A stretch of 64,000 bases of DNA from Primorskyibacter aestuariivivens (GCF_028023675.1 NZ_JAQIOZ010000014.1:1-64000); one strand, 5' to 3'. Positions 9,798 through 19,039 are shown, counted from the first letter of the stretch. The notes: generated by a model not told the origin, from the letters alone. Program-made: numbers and translations.

Positions 9798-10601
9798 TTA
9801 TTCCGGCACCTGAAACGTGAGCGAGGCCCAGAGCGATTCCCAGACGGGGTCGCTCTCTTCCACTGGCTCCAGCGGGCGCAGTACCACTGCATCCACAAGA
9901 TAGGTATGGCCGGGTTTGACCGGGAACTGCACCATTCCATCGGCATCCGTGCGATGCAGGCTGGTGGCAACCGATCCGTCGGGGGCCTTTTCAAACAGTT
10001 CCACCTGCGCGTTGCCGCGCGGCGCACCCTGGTAAAGCACGCGCACCGGCAGGCCGCCGCTCAGGTCATCGGTGTAGGGATTGGCCAGCGCCACGATCTC
10101 GGTTTCAAGGCCCACCTCGCGGTCCATGCCCGTGCCTTCCCCCACGGCGATCAGGCTTTTGCCATGGCGTGAATAGCGTTCCCGGAATCCGGTCTCCGGC
10201 AGGCCGCGCGCCTCGTGTTCTTCGATCAGCGGCACCCAGTCCTTGTGCGTGGCGAAATTCACGAACTTGTCCCATTCGCTATAGGTCAGGCTGTAGTCGC
10301 TGGTCACATGCACCACCACAGCCAACCCCTCGGCCGGGGCAGCCATGTTTAGCGCGGGACGGTCGCCCGCGCGGCCTTCTACCGCTGTAACATCATCGCC
10401 CTGCACGATGTCAAATCGCCGGAATCGAGGAGGAAGATAGGAATAGGCGCTGCCCTTGAACTCTTCGCCGACGCGGATATCGGCCACAATGGGTGCGTCC
10501 GGCGCGACCTGCCACGCCTTGGCGTCTATCCAGAATTCATGGGCTGACACAGCTGCCGGGAACAGCGTGGCAAGGGTAAATATCGCGGCAGGTCGAAACA
10601 T
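9798..10601 (-). CDS. DUF4198 periplasmic protein
   Basis: The protein is 267 aa with a signal peptide (cleavage probably after AAVSA). HEFWIDA follows directly and is the hallmark start of DUF4198 proteins. The C-terminal half forms an Ig-like beta domain (PVRVLYQGAPRGNAQVELF ... GMVQFPVKPGHTYLVDAV). DUF4198 proteins are often linked to nickel or cobalt uptake genes; here that is only suggested by the convergent cobalamin gene. A 7-bp inverted repeat just upstream may be its operator. Confidence 0.85.
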   Translation of the reverse strand: MFRPAAIFTLATLFPAAVSAHEFWIDAKAWQVAPDAPIVADIRVGEEFKGSAYSYLPPRFRRFDIVQGDDVTAVEGRAGDRPALNMAAPAEGLAVVVHVTSDYSLTYSEWDKFVNFATHKDWVPLIEEHEARGLPETGFRERYSRHGKSLIAVGEGTGMDREVGLETEIVALANPYTDDLSGGLPVRVLYQGAPRGNAQVELFEKAPDGSVATSLHRTDADGMVQFPVKPGHTYLVDAVVLRPLEPVEESDPVWESLWASLTFQVPE

Positions 10602-10611
10602 GGAAAACCTT

Positions 10612-10630
10612 TCATACGTCCTGCGTATGA
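10612..10630 (-). promoter_or_regulatory. Inverted repeat upstream of DUF4198 gene (candidate operator)
   Basis: The sequence TCATACG-tcctg-CGTATGA is a perfect 7-bp inverted repeat with a 5-base spacer, lying 11 bases upstream of the DUF4198 start codon on the reverse strand. The position and symmetry suit a repressor operator. The regulator is not identifiable from the window. Confidence 0.4.
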
Positions 10631-10663
10631 GCTTAGCGGTGACGCGGGTGTCGGCAAGTCACG

Positions 10664-11128
10664 TCATGATGAGGCGCGTGCACGTTCCTCGATCGACTTG
10701 GCATATTGCGCCACCCGGACCGAGAATTTGCGCGTGACCCGCCCCTTGGCCAGTTTCAGCGATTGCACCAGAAGGCGCGCAGACAGCGTCTTGGGCTGCA
10801 TATGCGCCGTCACGGTCATGCGCGTCCGTCGCGGCGACAGGGCGGTCAGGTCGGCGCTCATGCCGGTCTCCAGCCCACCGGCCTTGGCGGCAAAGACGAG
10901 CAGTTCCGGCGCATTCCGTTCAGCCAGCCGGATGTCGGCGGACATCTCCTTGCCCCGAAACTTGAAACCGGCGCTCCATTCGGTGCCGACCTCGCCACCG
11001 GTATCGTGGGTACGCGTGACCTTGATGCCACGGCGCAAAGCCTGACGCTCCACGGTGTCGAAGTCGGTGATCACGGCGAAGACCTGTTCAATTGGTGCTT
11101 CGATGTCTTCTTTCGCAGAGAATTCCAT
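10664..11128 (-). CDS. SRPBCC-fold polyketide-cyclase-like protein
   Basis: The protein is 154 aa, beginning MEFSAKEDIEAPIEQVFAVI, the classical START/SRPBCC opening (beta strand, then a helix ending in VFAVITDF). Such proteins form a hydrophobic cavity for lipids or small ligands. There is no signal peptide, so it should be cytoplasmic. It lies between the DUF4198 gene and nudC on the same strand, 39 bases from nudC. The ligand and role are unknown. Confidence 0.8.
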   Translation of the reverse strand: MEFSAKEDIEAPIEQVFAVITDFDTVERQALRRGIKVTRTHDTGGEVGTEWSAGFKFRGKEMSADIRLAERNAPELLVFAAKAGGLETGMSADLTALSPRRTRMTVTAHMQPKTLSARLLVQSLKLAKGRVTRKFSVRVAQYAKSIEERARASS

Positions 11129-11167
11129 GTGACTGCCCGTTATTGCCCTGTTTCAAACAGTGTCGCG

Positions 11168-12130
11168 TCAATCCAGCGTGTCCGCAAGCCAGTTGCGCAA
11201 CAGGAAATGTGCAATCGCCCCCTTGCGCGCAGGCAGAATACCGGGGTGTTCACCTGCAAAAGCGGCGGCCATATCCTCGCGGGAGATCCATTGGGCATCT
11301 TCGATTTCCAGCGGATCAATGGTGATGTCACGGGTCATCGCATCGCCACGGCATCCGAACATCAAAGACGACGGGAAGGGCCAGGGCTGGCTGGCGAGGT
11401 ATTCGACCGCTCCAACGGTGATACCGGCCTCTTCATACACTTCGCGGCGCACGGCGGCTTCGAGCGTTTCACCCGGTTCCACGAAACCGGCAAGCAGGGA
11501 ATACATGCCCTCGGGCCAGCCGGGCGAGCGCCCCATGAGCACGGAATTGCCATGGGTGATCAGCATGATCACCACCGGGTCCGTGCGCGGGAAATGCTTG
11601 CCACCGCAGGCGCCGCATGCCCGTTCCCAGCCGCTCATCGCCATGGCGCTTTCAGCACCGCAGCGCGAACAGAAGCGATGGCTTTCATGCCAGCCCAGGA
11701 TCGCCTTGGCCGTTGTCGCCAGTTCCGCATCGCGCGGGCTGAGCCGCGTCATGATCACGCGCAATTCGGCAAAGACCTGTGTCTCCTGCAAGAGCGGGTG
11801 GCTCTGTTCGCTCCGGTCCACGAACTGCCCCAGCGCCTCGGTATCCAGATTGTCGGGTGTCCATGCTGACAGGTCATAGGCAAAGCAAAGCGCGCCATCG
11901 TCGCGCCCCAGAAGGATTCGTTCGTTCGAGCACTCAGGCAGGATTGAATGATCTAGCGGCAGGCGCACCAACCTGTCCGCCGCGTCAATCAGTGGTTTGC
12001 CCCGCCAAAGCAGGATGGCACGGGTCGCGGTATCGGCATCCGCGCGGGCAATGGCGGCCGCATCGCCGCGAATCTCTGCGGCGCGGTCCAGTGCGGAGCC
12101 ACCGAAGGTGACGGTTTCTGCCAGTTTCAT
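11168..12130 (-). CDS. nudC: NAD(+) diphosphatase NudC
   Basis: The protein is 320 aa from the ATG at 12130, behind GAGGGAGCAGGCGT. It has an N-terminal domain, a zinc ribbon (CSRCGAES ... CGACGGKHFPRTDP) and then the Nudix box GFVEPGETLEAAVRREVYEEAG-type motif. The downstream SQPWPFPSSLM motif is specific to NADH pyrophosphatases. The enzyme hydrolyses NAD(H) to NMN(H) and AMP and can remove NAD caps from RNA. An upstream in-frame extension of 12 codons is not used, judged by the ribosome site. Confidence 0.93.
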   Translation of the reverse strand: MKLAETVTFGGSALDRAAEIRGDAAAIARADADTATRAILLWRGKPLIDAADRLVRLPLDHSILPECSNERILLGRDDGALCFAYDLSAWTPDNLDTEALGQFVDRSEQSHPLLQETQVFAELRVIMTRLSPRDAELATTAKAILGWHESHRFCSRCGAESAMAMSGWERACGACGGKHFPRTDPVVIMLITHGNSVLMGRSPGWPEGMYSLLAGFVEPGETLEAAVRREVYEEAGITVGAVEYLASQPWPFPSSLMFGCRGDAMTRDITIDPLEIEDAQWISREDMAAAFAGEHPGILPARKGAIAHFLLRNWLADTLD

Positions 12131-12211
12131 ACGCCTGCTCCCTCGTTCCGAAAGCGGGAATCGCATGGGCGCGCCCCCCTTGCAAGGGGAACACGCTTCG
12201 CATAGATAGCA

Positions 12212-12312
12212 GGTTGAGAGGTTGGCGCGGGCAAGCGCCTCGCCAACCCGGTCAGGTCCGGAAGGAAGCAGCCGTAACGAGCCCCGCTTGGGTCGTTGTC
12301 CAGCCTCTCACC
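12212..12312 (+). ncRNA. ffs: Signal recognition particle 4.5S RNA
   Basis: The conserved apical domain GGTCAGGTCCGGAAGGAAGC, followed by AGCCGTAA, is present at 12250-12277. It is flanked by long complementary arms: GAGAGGTTGG at 12216-12225 pairs with CCAGCCTCTC at 12300-12309. This is the small bacterial SRP RNA that binds Ffh for co-translational membrane targeting. The ends are estimated from the base-paired stem and could shift by a few bases. Confidence 0.95.
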
Positions 12313-12448
12313 CAATTCCCCTGACACTTGCGACCTGGCTTTTGGCTCCCACGGGCCGACAGGGAGAATTCGCAAGGGTTTTTCCCCATGCAGCGCGCCG
12401 CGCCAGCCCGCATATAGAAGTCATGAACACAGGCGATCCAAGGCCTGA

Positions 12449-12538
12449 ATGAACATGACGGCAATCACCTGTCGCAATCTCGGGATCGGGGCCAAGCAAT
12501 CAGCCCCCGCAACGGCACCGCTCCCGGCGATTAGGTAA
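12449..12538 (+). CDS. Possible 29-aa peptide in a terminated short transcript
   Basis: A short open frame starts at ATG 12449, with a second ATG at 12455, and ends at TAA 12538. It encodes 29 residues beginning MNMTAITCRNLGIGAKQ and ending APLPAIR. It lies between the SRP RNA and a strong forward terminator at 12576-12607, while the next gene is on the opposite strand. The segment may therefore be a small mRNA, a small RNA or the tail of the ffs transcript. No strong ribosome site is visible. The call is tentative. Confidence 0.3.
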   Translation: MNMTAITCRNLGIGAKQSAPATAPLPAIR

Positions 12539-12575
12539 CAAGAACCGCGTTAACGAGTGTGTCTGTTTGAAATCG

Positions 12576-12607
12576 CCCCCGGCCCCCAGTGCCGGGGGTT
12601 CTTTTTT
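12576..12607 (+). terminator. Rho-independent terminator
   Basis: The arms CCCCCGGC (12576-12583) and GCCGGGGG (12591-12598) with a 7-base loop are followed by TTCTTTTTT. The T-run is on the forward strand, so it ends forward transcription from the ffs/short-ORF region. In the reverse direction the hairpin sits just past the zinc-peptidase stop and may serve it weakly. Confidence 0.8.
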
Positions 12608-13442
12608 ACAAATTTCGCGCGCTGAACGTATCGCAATCGGCAACCTGTGCATTTTGATAGCCGCGCGCGAACCAGTGAGAGCGCTGTTCGGACGTCCCGT
12701 GCGTAAACGTGTGCGGTTGCGGCACACGGCCCGCACGTTTCTGCAAGTGATCATCGCCGATCATCCGCGCTGCGTTCAGCGCCTCTTCCAGATCGCCGGG
12801 CTCCAGAAGACTGCCCACGTGACGGGCCCAGACGCCGGACAGGCAGTCAGCCTGCAATTCCAGCCGCACGGTGAGCATATTGGCCTCGGTCTGTGATACT
12901 TGTTGGCGCAGGCTGTTGACCTTGCCGAGAATACCCAGTTCGTTCTGCACATGGTGGGCGACTTCGTGGGCAATTACATAAGCCGCTGCGAAATCCCCGC
13001 GCGCGCCCAACTGGCGTGAAAGCGTGGCAAAGAAATCCGTATCGAGATAGGCCTTTTCATCGGCGGGACAGTAAAAGGGACCGGTTGCGCCGCTCGCACC
13101 GCCGCAAGGTGATTGCGTGACACCGGAATAGAGTACCAGAACCGGCGGCTCATAAGCGCGTCCGACCTGTTCGGGGAAAACCTGTGCCCAGACATCTTCT
13201 GTGGTGGCCAATACGCGCGAAGTGAACTCGGCCGCTTGTTGCTCTTCTGCGCTAAGCTCGCGGGGGGCGTCCGAGCGCGGCGCATTCGCCTGATCCAGAA
13301 GCGGCGTGACATCGATCCCGGCGAAATAGCCAATGGCCAATACGATCAACAGCCCGACACCGCCAATGCCACCGGCTTTGGCACCGCCCGACCGGCGGCG
13401 ATCTTCGATATTGCGGCTGCTGCGGCGACCTCTGAGACGCAT
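12606..13442 (-). CDS. Neutral zinc metallopeptidase (YpfJ family)
   Basis: The protein is 278 aa from the ATG at 13442. A basic cytoplasmic N-terminus (MRLRGRRSSRNIEDRR) precedes one transmembrane helix near residues 25-45 and a periplasmic domain. The zinc signature HEVAHHVQ and the downstream LELQADCLSGVWARH match the putative neutral zinc metallopeptidase family PF04228. The substrate is unknown. The 55-residue upstream extension of the frame is rejected. It is divergent from dnaX, with 154 bases between them. Confidence 0.9.
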   Translation of the reverse strand: MRLRGRRSSRNIEDRRRSGGAKAGGIGGVGLLIVLAIGYFAGIDVTPLLDQANAPRSDAPRELSAEEQQAAEFTSRVLATTEDVWAQVFPEQVGRAYEPPVLVLYSGVTQSPCGGASGATGPFYCPADEKAYLDTDFFATLSRQLGARGDFAAAYVIAHEVAHHVQNELGILGKVNSLRQQVSQTEANMLTVRLELQADCLSGVWARHVGSLLEPGDLEEALNAARMIGDDHLQKRAGRVPQPHTFTHGTSEQRSHWFARGYQNAQVADCDTFSARNL

Positions 13443-13596
13443 TTTGTCCTCCCACTCGTAACATTGACAGCTTGCGCGCAGGACAGGGGATTGGGCAAGG
13501 GGCAAACGTGCGGTCGCGGCGTCACGTAGCGCGCCCTTTGGCTGGACCTCTGCCCGGTGACGGCATAGGTTGCTTGCGACAGGAGAGGCCCCGATC

Positions 13597-15357
13597 ATGA
13601 GCGACACGACGCAGCCCGCCTATCAGGTGCTGGCCCGGAAATACCGTCCCGAAACCTTTGCCGATCTGGTCGGGCAGGACGCCATGGTTCGTACGCTCAA
13701 GAACGCGTTTGCGACGGGCCGGATTGCGCAGGCCTTCATGATGACCGGTATCCGGGGCACCGGCAAAACCACCACCGCACGGATCATCGCCAAGGGCATG
13801 AACTGTATCGGTCCCGATGGCACGGGCCAGCCCACGACTGATCCCTGTGGTCAGTGTGAGCATTGTGTGGCCATTGCCGAGGGTCGGCATGTGGATGTGC
13901 TGGAGATGGACGCGGCGTCCAATACCGGGGTCGATGATATCCGCTCAACAGTGATTGACAGCGTGGCCTATGCGCCGTCGGCGGCGCGCTACAAGGTTTA
14001 TATCATCGACGAAGTGCACATGTTGTCCAAATCGGCCTTCAATGCGCTGTTGAAGACGCTCGAAGAGCCGCCCGCGCATGTGAAATTCATCTTTGCCACG
14101 ACCGAGATTCGCAAGGTTCCGGTGACGGTGCTGTCGCGCTGCCAGCGCTTTGACCTGCGCCGGATCGAACCCGAGGACATGATCGCCATGATGAGCCGCA
14201 TCGCGGCAGGCGAAGGAGCCGAGATTGCCGAGGATGCGCTGGCGCTGATTGCACGCGCGGCAGAAGGCTCGGCGCGGGATGCCACCTCGCTTCTGGATCA
14301 GGCCATCAGCCACGGCGCAGGCGAGACCACCGCGGATCAGGTGCGCGCTATGCTGGGGCTGGCCGACCGGGGGCGGGTCATGGACCTGTTCGATCTGGTG
14401 ATGAAGGGCGATGCGGCTGGCGCATTGGCGGAACTGTCCGCGCAATATGCCGATGGGGCCGACCCGATGGCAGTGCTGCGCGATCTGGCCGAGGTCACGC
14501 ATTGGATCTCGGTGGTCAAGATCACGCCGGAGGCCGCCGAGGACCCGACCGTGACGCCGGATGAGCGCACGCGGGGCGCGCAGATGGCCGCCGACCTGCC
14601 GATGCGCGCGCTCAGCCGTATGTGGCAGATGCTGCTCAAGGCGATCGAAGAGGTGGCGGCCGCGCCCAATTCCATGATGGCGGCGGAGATGGCGATCATC
14701 CGGCTGACCCATGTGGCCGAACTGCCCAGCCCCGAAGAACTGATCCGCAAACTGGGTGACGCCCCGGTGCCAACGCCGCCCACGGGCGGCGTTGGCAGGG
14801 CAATCGGCGGCTACAGCCAGACCAACGCACAAGGTGCGCCCGCGCCGACCCATCCGGGCCCAAGCGGCCCCAGCGCCCATGCCGGTGGGGCAGCCCCCGC
14901 GCTGGCCGCAGAACAAGCGCTGGCGCATTACCCGACATTTGAACACGTGATCGAACTCATCCGGTCGAACCGGGATGTGAAGCTTTTGATCGAGATCGAA
15001 GCCGGTGTGCGACTGGCCGCATATCAGCCGGGCCGGATCGAATTTACCCCGGCCGCTGACGCGGCGCCGGACCTTGCGCAGCGGTTGGGTGCGGCGCTGC
15101 AACGCTGGACCGGCAATCGCTGGGCCGTCACTCTGGTCAATGACTGCACCGCGCCCACCATAGTCGAGACGCGCGATGCGGACAGGCTCGCACTGCATGC
15201 CGAGGCGGCGGAACACCCGCTGGTCAAGGCCGCTTTGCTGGCTTTTCCAAAGGCAAAGATCACCGAGATCAAAACCGTCAAAGAGGCCGAGGCGGCAGCA
15301 CAGGTCGAAGCATTGCAGGAGGTCGAGGACGAATGGGATCCTTTCGAAGAGGACTGA
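13597..15357 (+). CDS. dnaX: DNA polymerase III subunit gamma/tau
   Basis: The protein is 586 aa from ATG 13597 behind AGGAGAGGCCCCGATC. The clamp-loader ATPase has Walker A GIRGTGKTT, a four-cysteine zinc module (from CGQCEHC), Walker B IIDEVH and the SRC sensor motif (VLSRCQRFD). A Pro/Ala-rich linker near 390-430 leads to the tau-specific C-terminal domain that contacts the polymerase. The protein assembles beta clamps and couples the polymerases at the fork. It opens a dnaX to recR gene series and overlaps the next gene by 25 bases. Confidence 0.96.
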   Translation: MSDTTQPAYQVLARKYRPETFADLVGQDAMVRTLKNAFATGRIAQAFMMTGIRGTGKTTTARIIAKGMNCIGPDGTGQPTTDPCGQCEHCVAIAEGRHVDVLEMDAASNTGVDDIRSTVIDSVAYAPSAARYKVYIIDEVHMLSKSAFNALLKTLEEPPAHVKFIFATTEIRKVPVTVLSRCQRFDLRRIEPEDMIAMMSRIAAGEGAEIAEDALALIARAAEGSARDATSLLDQAISHGAGETTADQVRAMLGLADRGRVMDLFDLVMKGDAAGALAELSAQYADGADPMAVLRDLAEVTHWISVVKITPEAAEDPTVTPDERTRGAQMAADLPMRALSRMWQMLLKAIEEVAAAPNSMMAAEMAIIRLTHVAELPSPEELIRKLGDAPVPTPPTGGVGRAIGGYSQTNAQGAPAPTHPGPSGPSAHAGGAAPALAAEQALAHYPTFEHVIELIRSNRDVKLLIEIEAGVRLAAYQPGRIEFTPAADAAPDLAQRLGAALQRWTGNRWAVTLVNDCTAPTIVETRDADRLALHAEAAEHPLVKAALLAFPKAKITEIKTVKEAEAAAQVEALQEVEDEWDPFEED

Positions 15358-15725
15358 TTGCCGGGCTTGCGGTCTTGCCCGGTACTGCATGGGCCGAGAT
15401 GTGCACGCAACTGCGCCCGGGATGGGACGGCACCCCCGCCACTCAAGTGACCGAGGCGCTGGGTCTGTTCACCTCGCCGCTGGTGCTGTTCCTGCTGGCG
15501 GCGCTGGGCGTGGCCGTGGCGTTCCGCCATGCGATGGGCACGGCGCTGGTGGCGCTGCTTTGGTCGTTCTTTATTTCCTACCTGATCCTGCCGGACCAAT
15601 CGGGCCTGCGCGCTGCAGCAGTTGAGGAGGGCTGTATCGCCTCACCCACCTTGTTCATCGCGCTCTCCGCTGCGATATGTACAGTAGCAGTGATTTACAC
15701 CTTTCGCCGCGAAAAGCGGCTCTGA
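15333..15725 (+). CDS. Small membrane protein of unknown function
   Basis: The protein is 130 aa. It has a signal-like start (GLIAGLAVLPGTAWAE) followed by three hydrophobic segments (about 45-65, 68-85 and 105-122) and a basic tail. The start lies inside the 3' end of dnaX, overlapping it by 25 bases, so translation is coupled. No family motif is recognised. Two cysteines, in the mature N-terminus and near residue 98, could form an exported disulfide. It lies between dnaX and ybaB. Confidence 0.7.
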   Translation: MGSFRRGLIAGLAVLPGTAWAEMCTQLRPGWDGTPATQVTEALGLFTSPLVLFLLAALGVAVAFRHAMGTALVALLWSFFISYLILPDQSGLRAAAVEEGCIASPTLFIALSAAICTVAVIYTFRREKRL

Positions 15726-15743
15726 CACGAACCGGAGACACGG

Positions 15744-16088
15744 ATGTTCAAAGGACTTGGCAATCTCGGCGATATGGCCGGCATGATGAAAAAAGCGCAG
15801 GAAATGCAAAAGCGCATGGCGCAGTTGCAAGAGGACCTGCATTCCATGTTGGTCGAAGGCCAGAGCGGTGCCGGGCTGGTCAAGGCCACGGCCAGCGCCA
15901 AGGGCGAGCTCAAGGGGCTGGATATCGACCCTTCGATCTTCAATGGCGATGACAAGGAAGTGGTCGAGGACCTGATCCTTGCCGCGATCAAGGACGCACA
16001 GGGCAAGGCCGCGGCACGCGCCGAGGCCGAGATGAGCAAGATCACCGAGGAAATGGGCCTTCCCAAAGACATCAAGATGCCGTTCTGA
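15744..16088 (+). CDS. ybaB: YbaB/EbfC nucleoid-associated protein
   Basis: The protein is 114 aa, beginning MFKGLGNLGDMAGMMKKAQEMQKRM, the typical YbaB helix. It continues with the beta core (GLVKATASAKGELKGLDID) and a second long helix. YbaB dimers bind DNA in a tweezer shape. The dnaX-ybaB-recR arrangement is one of the most conserved bacterial gene neighbourhoods and supports the call. Confidence 0.95.
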   Translation: MFKGLGNLGDMAGMMKKAQEMQKRMAQLQEDLHSMLVEGQSGAGLVKATASAKGELKGLDIDPSIFNGDDKEVVEDLILAAIKDAQGKAAARAEAEMSKITEEMGLPKDIKMPF

Positions 16089-16095
16089 GCCAGCG

Positions 16096-17136
16096 ATGGA
16101 CGCTGTTCGGGTCCTGGTTGCGATTGCCCTGATGCTTGTCGGCCTTCCGGCTTTTGCGCAGGGCTGGGCCACGCGGGATGTCTGCGACGTGCCCGAGGTG
16201 GCCGTGTTCGAAAGCGCTTTTGCGCCCGCCACGGAAGATGACATCAAGACCGCAGCCGACCACATGCCCAACGGTGTCGGTCGGCTGTGGCGTATCGAGG
16301 CCCCGAACGGGGCGGTGTCCCATCTTTGGGGGACCATGCATGTCACCGACCCGCGCATTCTGGACCTGCCGGACAGGGTTCTTGACCTGATCGACAACGC
16401 GCGCGTCGTCGCACTTGAAATCGACCCGATTATGCCCTCGCGTCGCGCCTATGAACGCGACCTGCGCCGTGCGGACTGGTTCCGCAACGGGCGGAGCGAC
16501 GTGGACCTGTCGGACAGCGCCTTGCCCGCCGATGTCCTTGAATGGATACGCCAGCGCAGTCACGGGCTGGGTTGGGGGCGCAATGCGCCGGACCGGCTCA
16601 CATTGGGGGCGGTTGCGGAATTGCTTCTGTCCGACCCTTGCGATGATTTCGCCGCCGGGATCCTGCCGGTGCAGGACGGGCGCATCCAGATGCTGGGTAT
16701 GATCGCCGGGGCCGAAATCCTCGCGCTCGAAGAGGCGATGCGCATCAAGCACCAACTGGACGGCGGAGAAGGCGACTTTGCGATTGATTTCCTGTTGGTC
16801 TATGGCAGCTATCTCAACCCTGAAACCAAATGGCAGGATCGGGCGACATCCTTCGCGTTGTATCTTGAGGGGCGTATCGCCGAGATGATGGCGTGGGACC
16901 GCGCCTATGTCAGCGACGTGCTGGGCGATGGGGGGCGGGCCATAGACCGGGTGAATGCCTATCTTCTCGACGCCCGCAATCACGCCTTTGTCGATGCCGC
17001 CGAAAGCGCGTTGCAACAGGGCGGGGTGTTCATCGCGGTGGGTTGCTTTCATCTTCCGGGGGCGCAGGGCATGGTAGCGCTGCTGCGGGAGCGTGGGTTT
17101 ACCGTGACGCGCGTCCCTGTGCCGGGTGAGGTGTGA
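16096..17136 (+). CDS. TraB/GumN family protein
   Basis: The protein is 346 aa with a cleavable signal peptide (ending AFAQ). The TraB/GumN domain shows the N-terminal [13 protein letters not shown] and the C-terminal [21 protein letters not shown] motifs, whose GxxH pairs are thought to form a metal-dependent, Tiki-like protease site. It is probably periplasmic. It is inserted between ybaB and recR, 7 bases after ybaB and 1 base before recR, so it is in the same transcription unit. The substrate is unknown. Confidence 0.88.
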   Translation: MDAVRVLVAIALMLVGLPAFAQGWATRDVCDVPEVAVFESAFAPATEDDIKTAADHMPNGVGRLWRIEAPNGAVSHLWGTMHVTDPRILDLPDRVLDLIDNARVVALEIDPIMPSRRAYERDLRRADWFRNGRSDVDLSDSALPADVLEWIRQRSHGLGWGRNAPDRLTLGAVAELLLSDPCDDFAAGILPVQDGRIQMLGMIAGAEILALEEAMRIKHQLDGGEGDFAIDFLLVYGSYLNPETKWQDRATSFALYLEGRIAEMMAWDRAYVSDVLGDGGRAIDRVNAYLLDARNHAFVDAAESALQQGGVFIAVGCFHLPGAQGMVALLRERGFTVTRVPVPGEV

Positions 17137-17137
17137 G

Positions 17138-17731
17138 ATGAGCAGTACCAAGGACATCGACGCGCTGATCGAGATCATGGCCAAACTGCCGGGGCTGGGT
17201 CCGCGTTCGGCCCGGCGCGCCGTACTGCAAATGATCCGAAAACGCGCGCTGCTGATGCAGCCGCTCGCCGATCAGATGACCCGCGTCGCGGCCACGGCGC
17301 GTGAATGCCTGAACTGCGGCAATATTGGCACGGCGGATATCTGCGATATCTGCGCGGCCGAGAAACGCGCCAACGGACAGATTTGCGTCGTGGCCGATGT
17401 GGCTGACCTTTGGGCGATGGAGAGGGCAGGGGTTTTCAAGGGGCGCTATCATGTGCTGGGCGGCACGCTTTCGGCGCTTGACGGGATCGGACCGGAAGAG
17501 TTGTCGATCCCGCGCCTGATCGACCGGATCGAGGCCGAAGGCGTGACCGAGGTCATCCTCGCGCTCAGCGCCACGATTGATGGCCAGACCACCGCCCATT
17601 ACATCGCCGACCAGCTTGAGGGCCGGGTGACGTTGACCTCGCTGGCGCAGGGTGTGCCAATCGGCGGGGAATTGGACTACCTCGATGACGGTACGATCAG
17701 CGCAGCGCTGAACGCGCGGAAGTCGTTGTAG
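17138..17731 (+). CDS. recR: Recombination mediator RecR
   Basis: The protein is 198 aa. A helix-hairpin-helix [15 protein letters not shown] is near residue 17. A C4 zinc finger ([16 protein letters not shown]) lies near 57-72. A Toprim domain follows, containing [16 protein letters not shown] and the [11 protein letters not shown] core. RecR works with RecO and RecF to load RecA on gapped DNA. The start one base after the TraB/GumN stop shows coupling. It is the last gene of the dnaX series. Confidence 0.96.
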   Translation: MSSTKDIDALIEIMAKLPGLGPRSARRAVLQMIRKRALLMQPLADQMTRVAATARECLNCGNIGTADICDICAAEKRANGQICVVADVADLWAMERAGVFKGRYHVLGGTLSALDGIGPEELSIPRLIDRIEAEGVTEVILALSATIDGQTTAHYIADQLEGRVTLTSLAQGVPIGGELDYLDDGTISAALNARKSL

Positions 17732-17823
17732 GTGCTTTTGGGCCAACACGTTGCGCGTGGACCGAGGTTCCCCGAAACAGACCGGTTACGGATGTCGCAC
17801 AAGGTCTCCATCCAGTCGCGCAC

Positions 17824-18966
17824 CTAAGCCACCGCCGGTTCCAGCGCCCAGTCCGGCAGGGTCCGGCCCAGCGTGACCTCGGCCCCAAGTCTCCCCAGTT
17901 CATCGCTGCATTTTGCACCACGGCCACAGCCGCCAACGGCGACCGAGACCCGGTCGGATATGCGCGCGATGCGAGGGATGTTCTCGGCCGTGTAAGTGGT
18001 CACACAGGCCGCCTTCGCCCGCGACGTGACCCTTAGACCGGGCATCCGCTCATGGATCACGTCTTCCAGCTTTTCGGCCACCTGTTGCGATCCGCCCGCG
18101 CGGAACCAGTCCTGCGTCGCTTGCCGGTCGGGCAGGGCGATATCCTCGGGGTCGCCGCCCAGCTTGAGCCACATCCTGCCATCGGGATAGCGGATCGGCG
18201 GCAACAGATACGGGTCCTCGCCCGAGGGCAAAAGATAGATGAGCGGCGGCATGTCCGCGAGCCGCGCGGCCTCGGTCTCGTCCACCTCAAAGAGCGCAAC
18301 CGTGCGGGCGTAGACGTTGAGCGGCAGAGGCTCGGGCAGGACCATGTTGGAAAACCCACCAGCGGCGACAAGGATCTGATCGCCGTGAACATCCCCTGAG
18401 GGCGTGCGGATCGTGACACCCGCGCCGGTCTCGGTCAGCCCGGTCGTGAAGGCATCCACCACCCGCGCGCCATGGGCTTCGGCGGCCTTGGTCTGGGCCG
18501 CAACAAGGCGGCGGGGGCTGATGAAACCTGCGTTGGACGGTTCATGAATGGCCAGCGTATCGGCGGGGAAATCGAAAAAGGGAAAACGCTGCGCCAACGC
18601 ATCCCCCCTCAGATGGGTGCAGTCGATCCCGGCAGCGCTGGCGACGTCCGCGACGCGGGTGATCGGCGCGGACCCATCTGGCCCGGCCATGACCAACCCG
18701 CGTTCGGTAAAGAACCCGATGCCCGAGGTTTGCGCAATCTCACCATAACGCGCAATGGAGGCGCGGCTTGCCCGGCTCCAGAAGGGCCACGGATCAAGAC
18801 CCCGGGTGATCCGGCCTTCGTCATAATGTGATCCGAAGACGCCGTCATGATTGGCTTTGTCTCCCGGCTCGGACGGGCCAAGCAGCACGACATCCTGACC
18901 GCTCATCGCCAGATGCCTTGCCGCCGCCGATCCAATCAGTCCGCGGCCAATCACAACAATCGTCAT
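17824..18966 (-). CDS. FAD-dependent oxidoreductase (DAO family)
   Basis: The protein is 380 aa from the ATG at 18966. The N-terminal VVIGRGLIGSAAARHLAMSG has the GxGxxG FAD-binding fingerprint. The C-terminal VAVGGCGRGAKCSDELGRLGA fits the sarcosine oxidase/glycine oxidase superfamily. The substrate cannot be fixed; amino-acid or N-methyl amine oxidation is typical of this fold. It is convergent with recR and next to trcR with no shared operon. A 26-codon upstream extension lacks support. Confidence 0.85.
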   Translation of the reverse strand: MTIVVIGRGLIGSAAARHLAMSGQDVVLLGPSEPGDKANHDGVFGSHYDEGRITRGLDPWPFWSRASRASIARYGEIAQTSGIGFFTERGLVMAGPDGSAPITRVADVASAAGIDCTHLRGDALAQRFPFFDFPADTLAIHEPSNAGFISPRRLVAAQTKAAEAHGARVVDAFTTGLTETGAGVTIRTPSGDVHGDQILVAAGGFSNMVLPEPLPLNVYARTVALFEVDETEAARLADMPPLIYLLPSGEDPYLLPPIRYPDGRMWLKLGGDPEDIALPDRQATQDWFRAGGSQQVAEKLEDVIHERMPGLRVTSRAKAACVTTYTAENIPRIARISDRVSVAVGGCGRGAKCSDELGRLGAEVTLGRTLPDWALEPAVA

Positions 18967-19039
18967 CGCTGTCTCCGGTTTACCCTTTGGGAAAGTGGAC
19001 CCAAGATCGCCGGGTTTGGCAAGGGGATGATGCCGCGAA

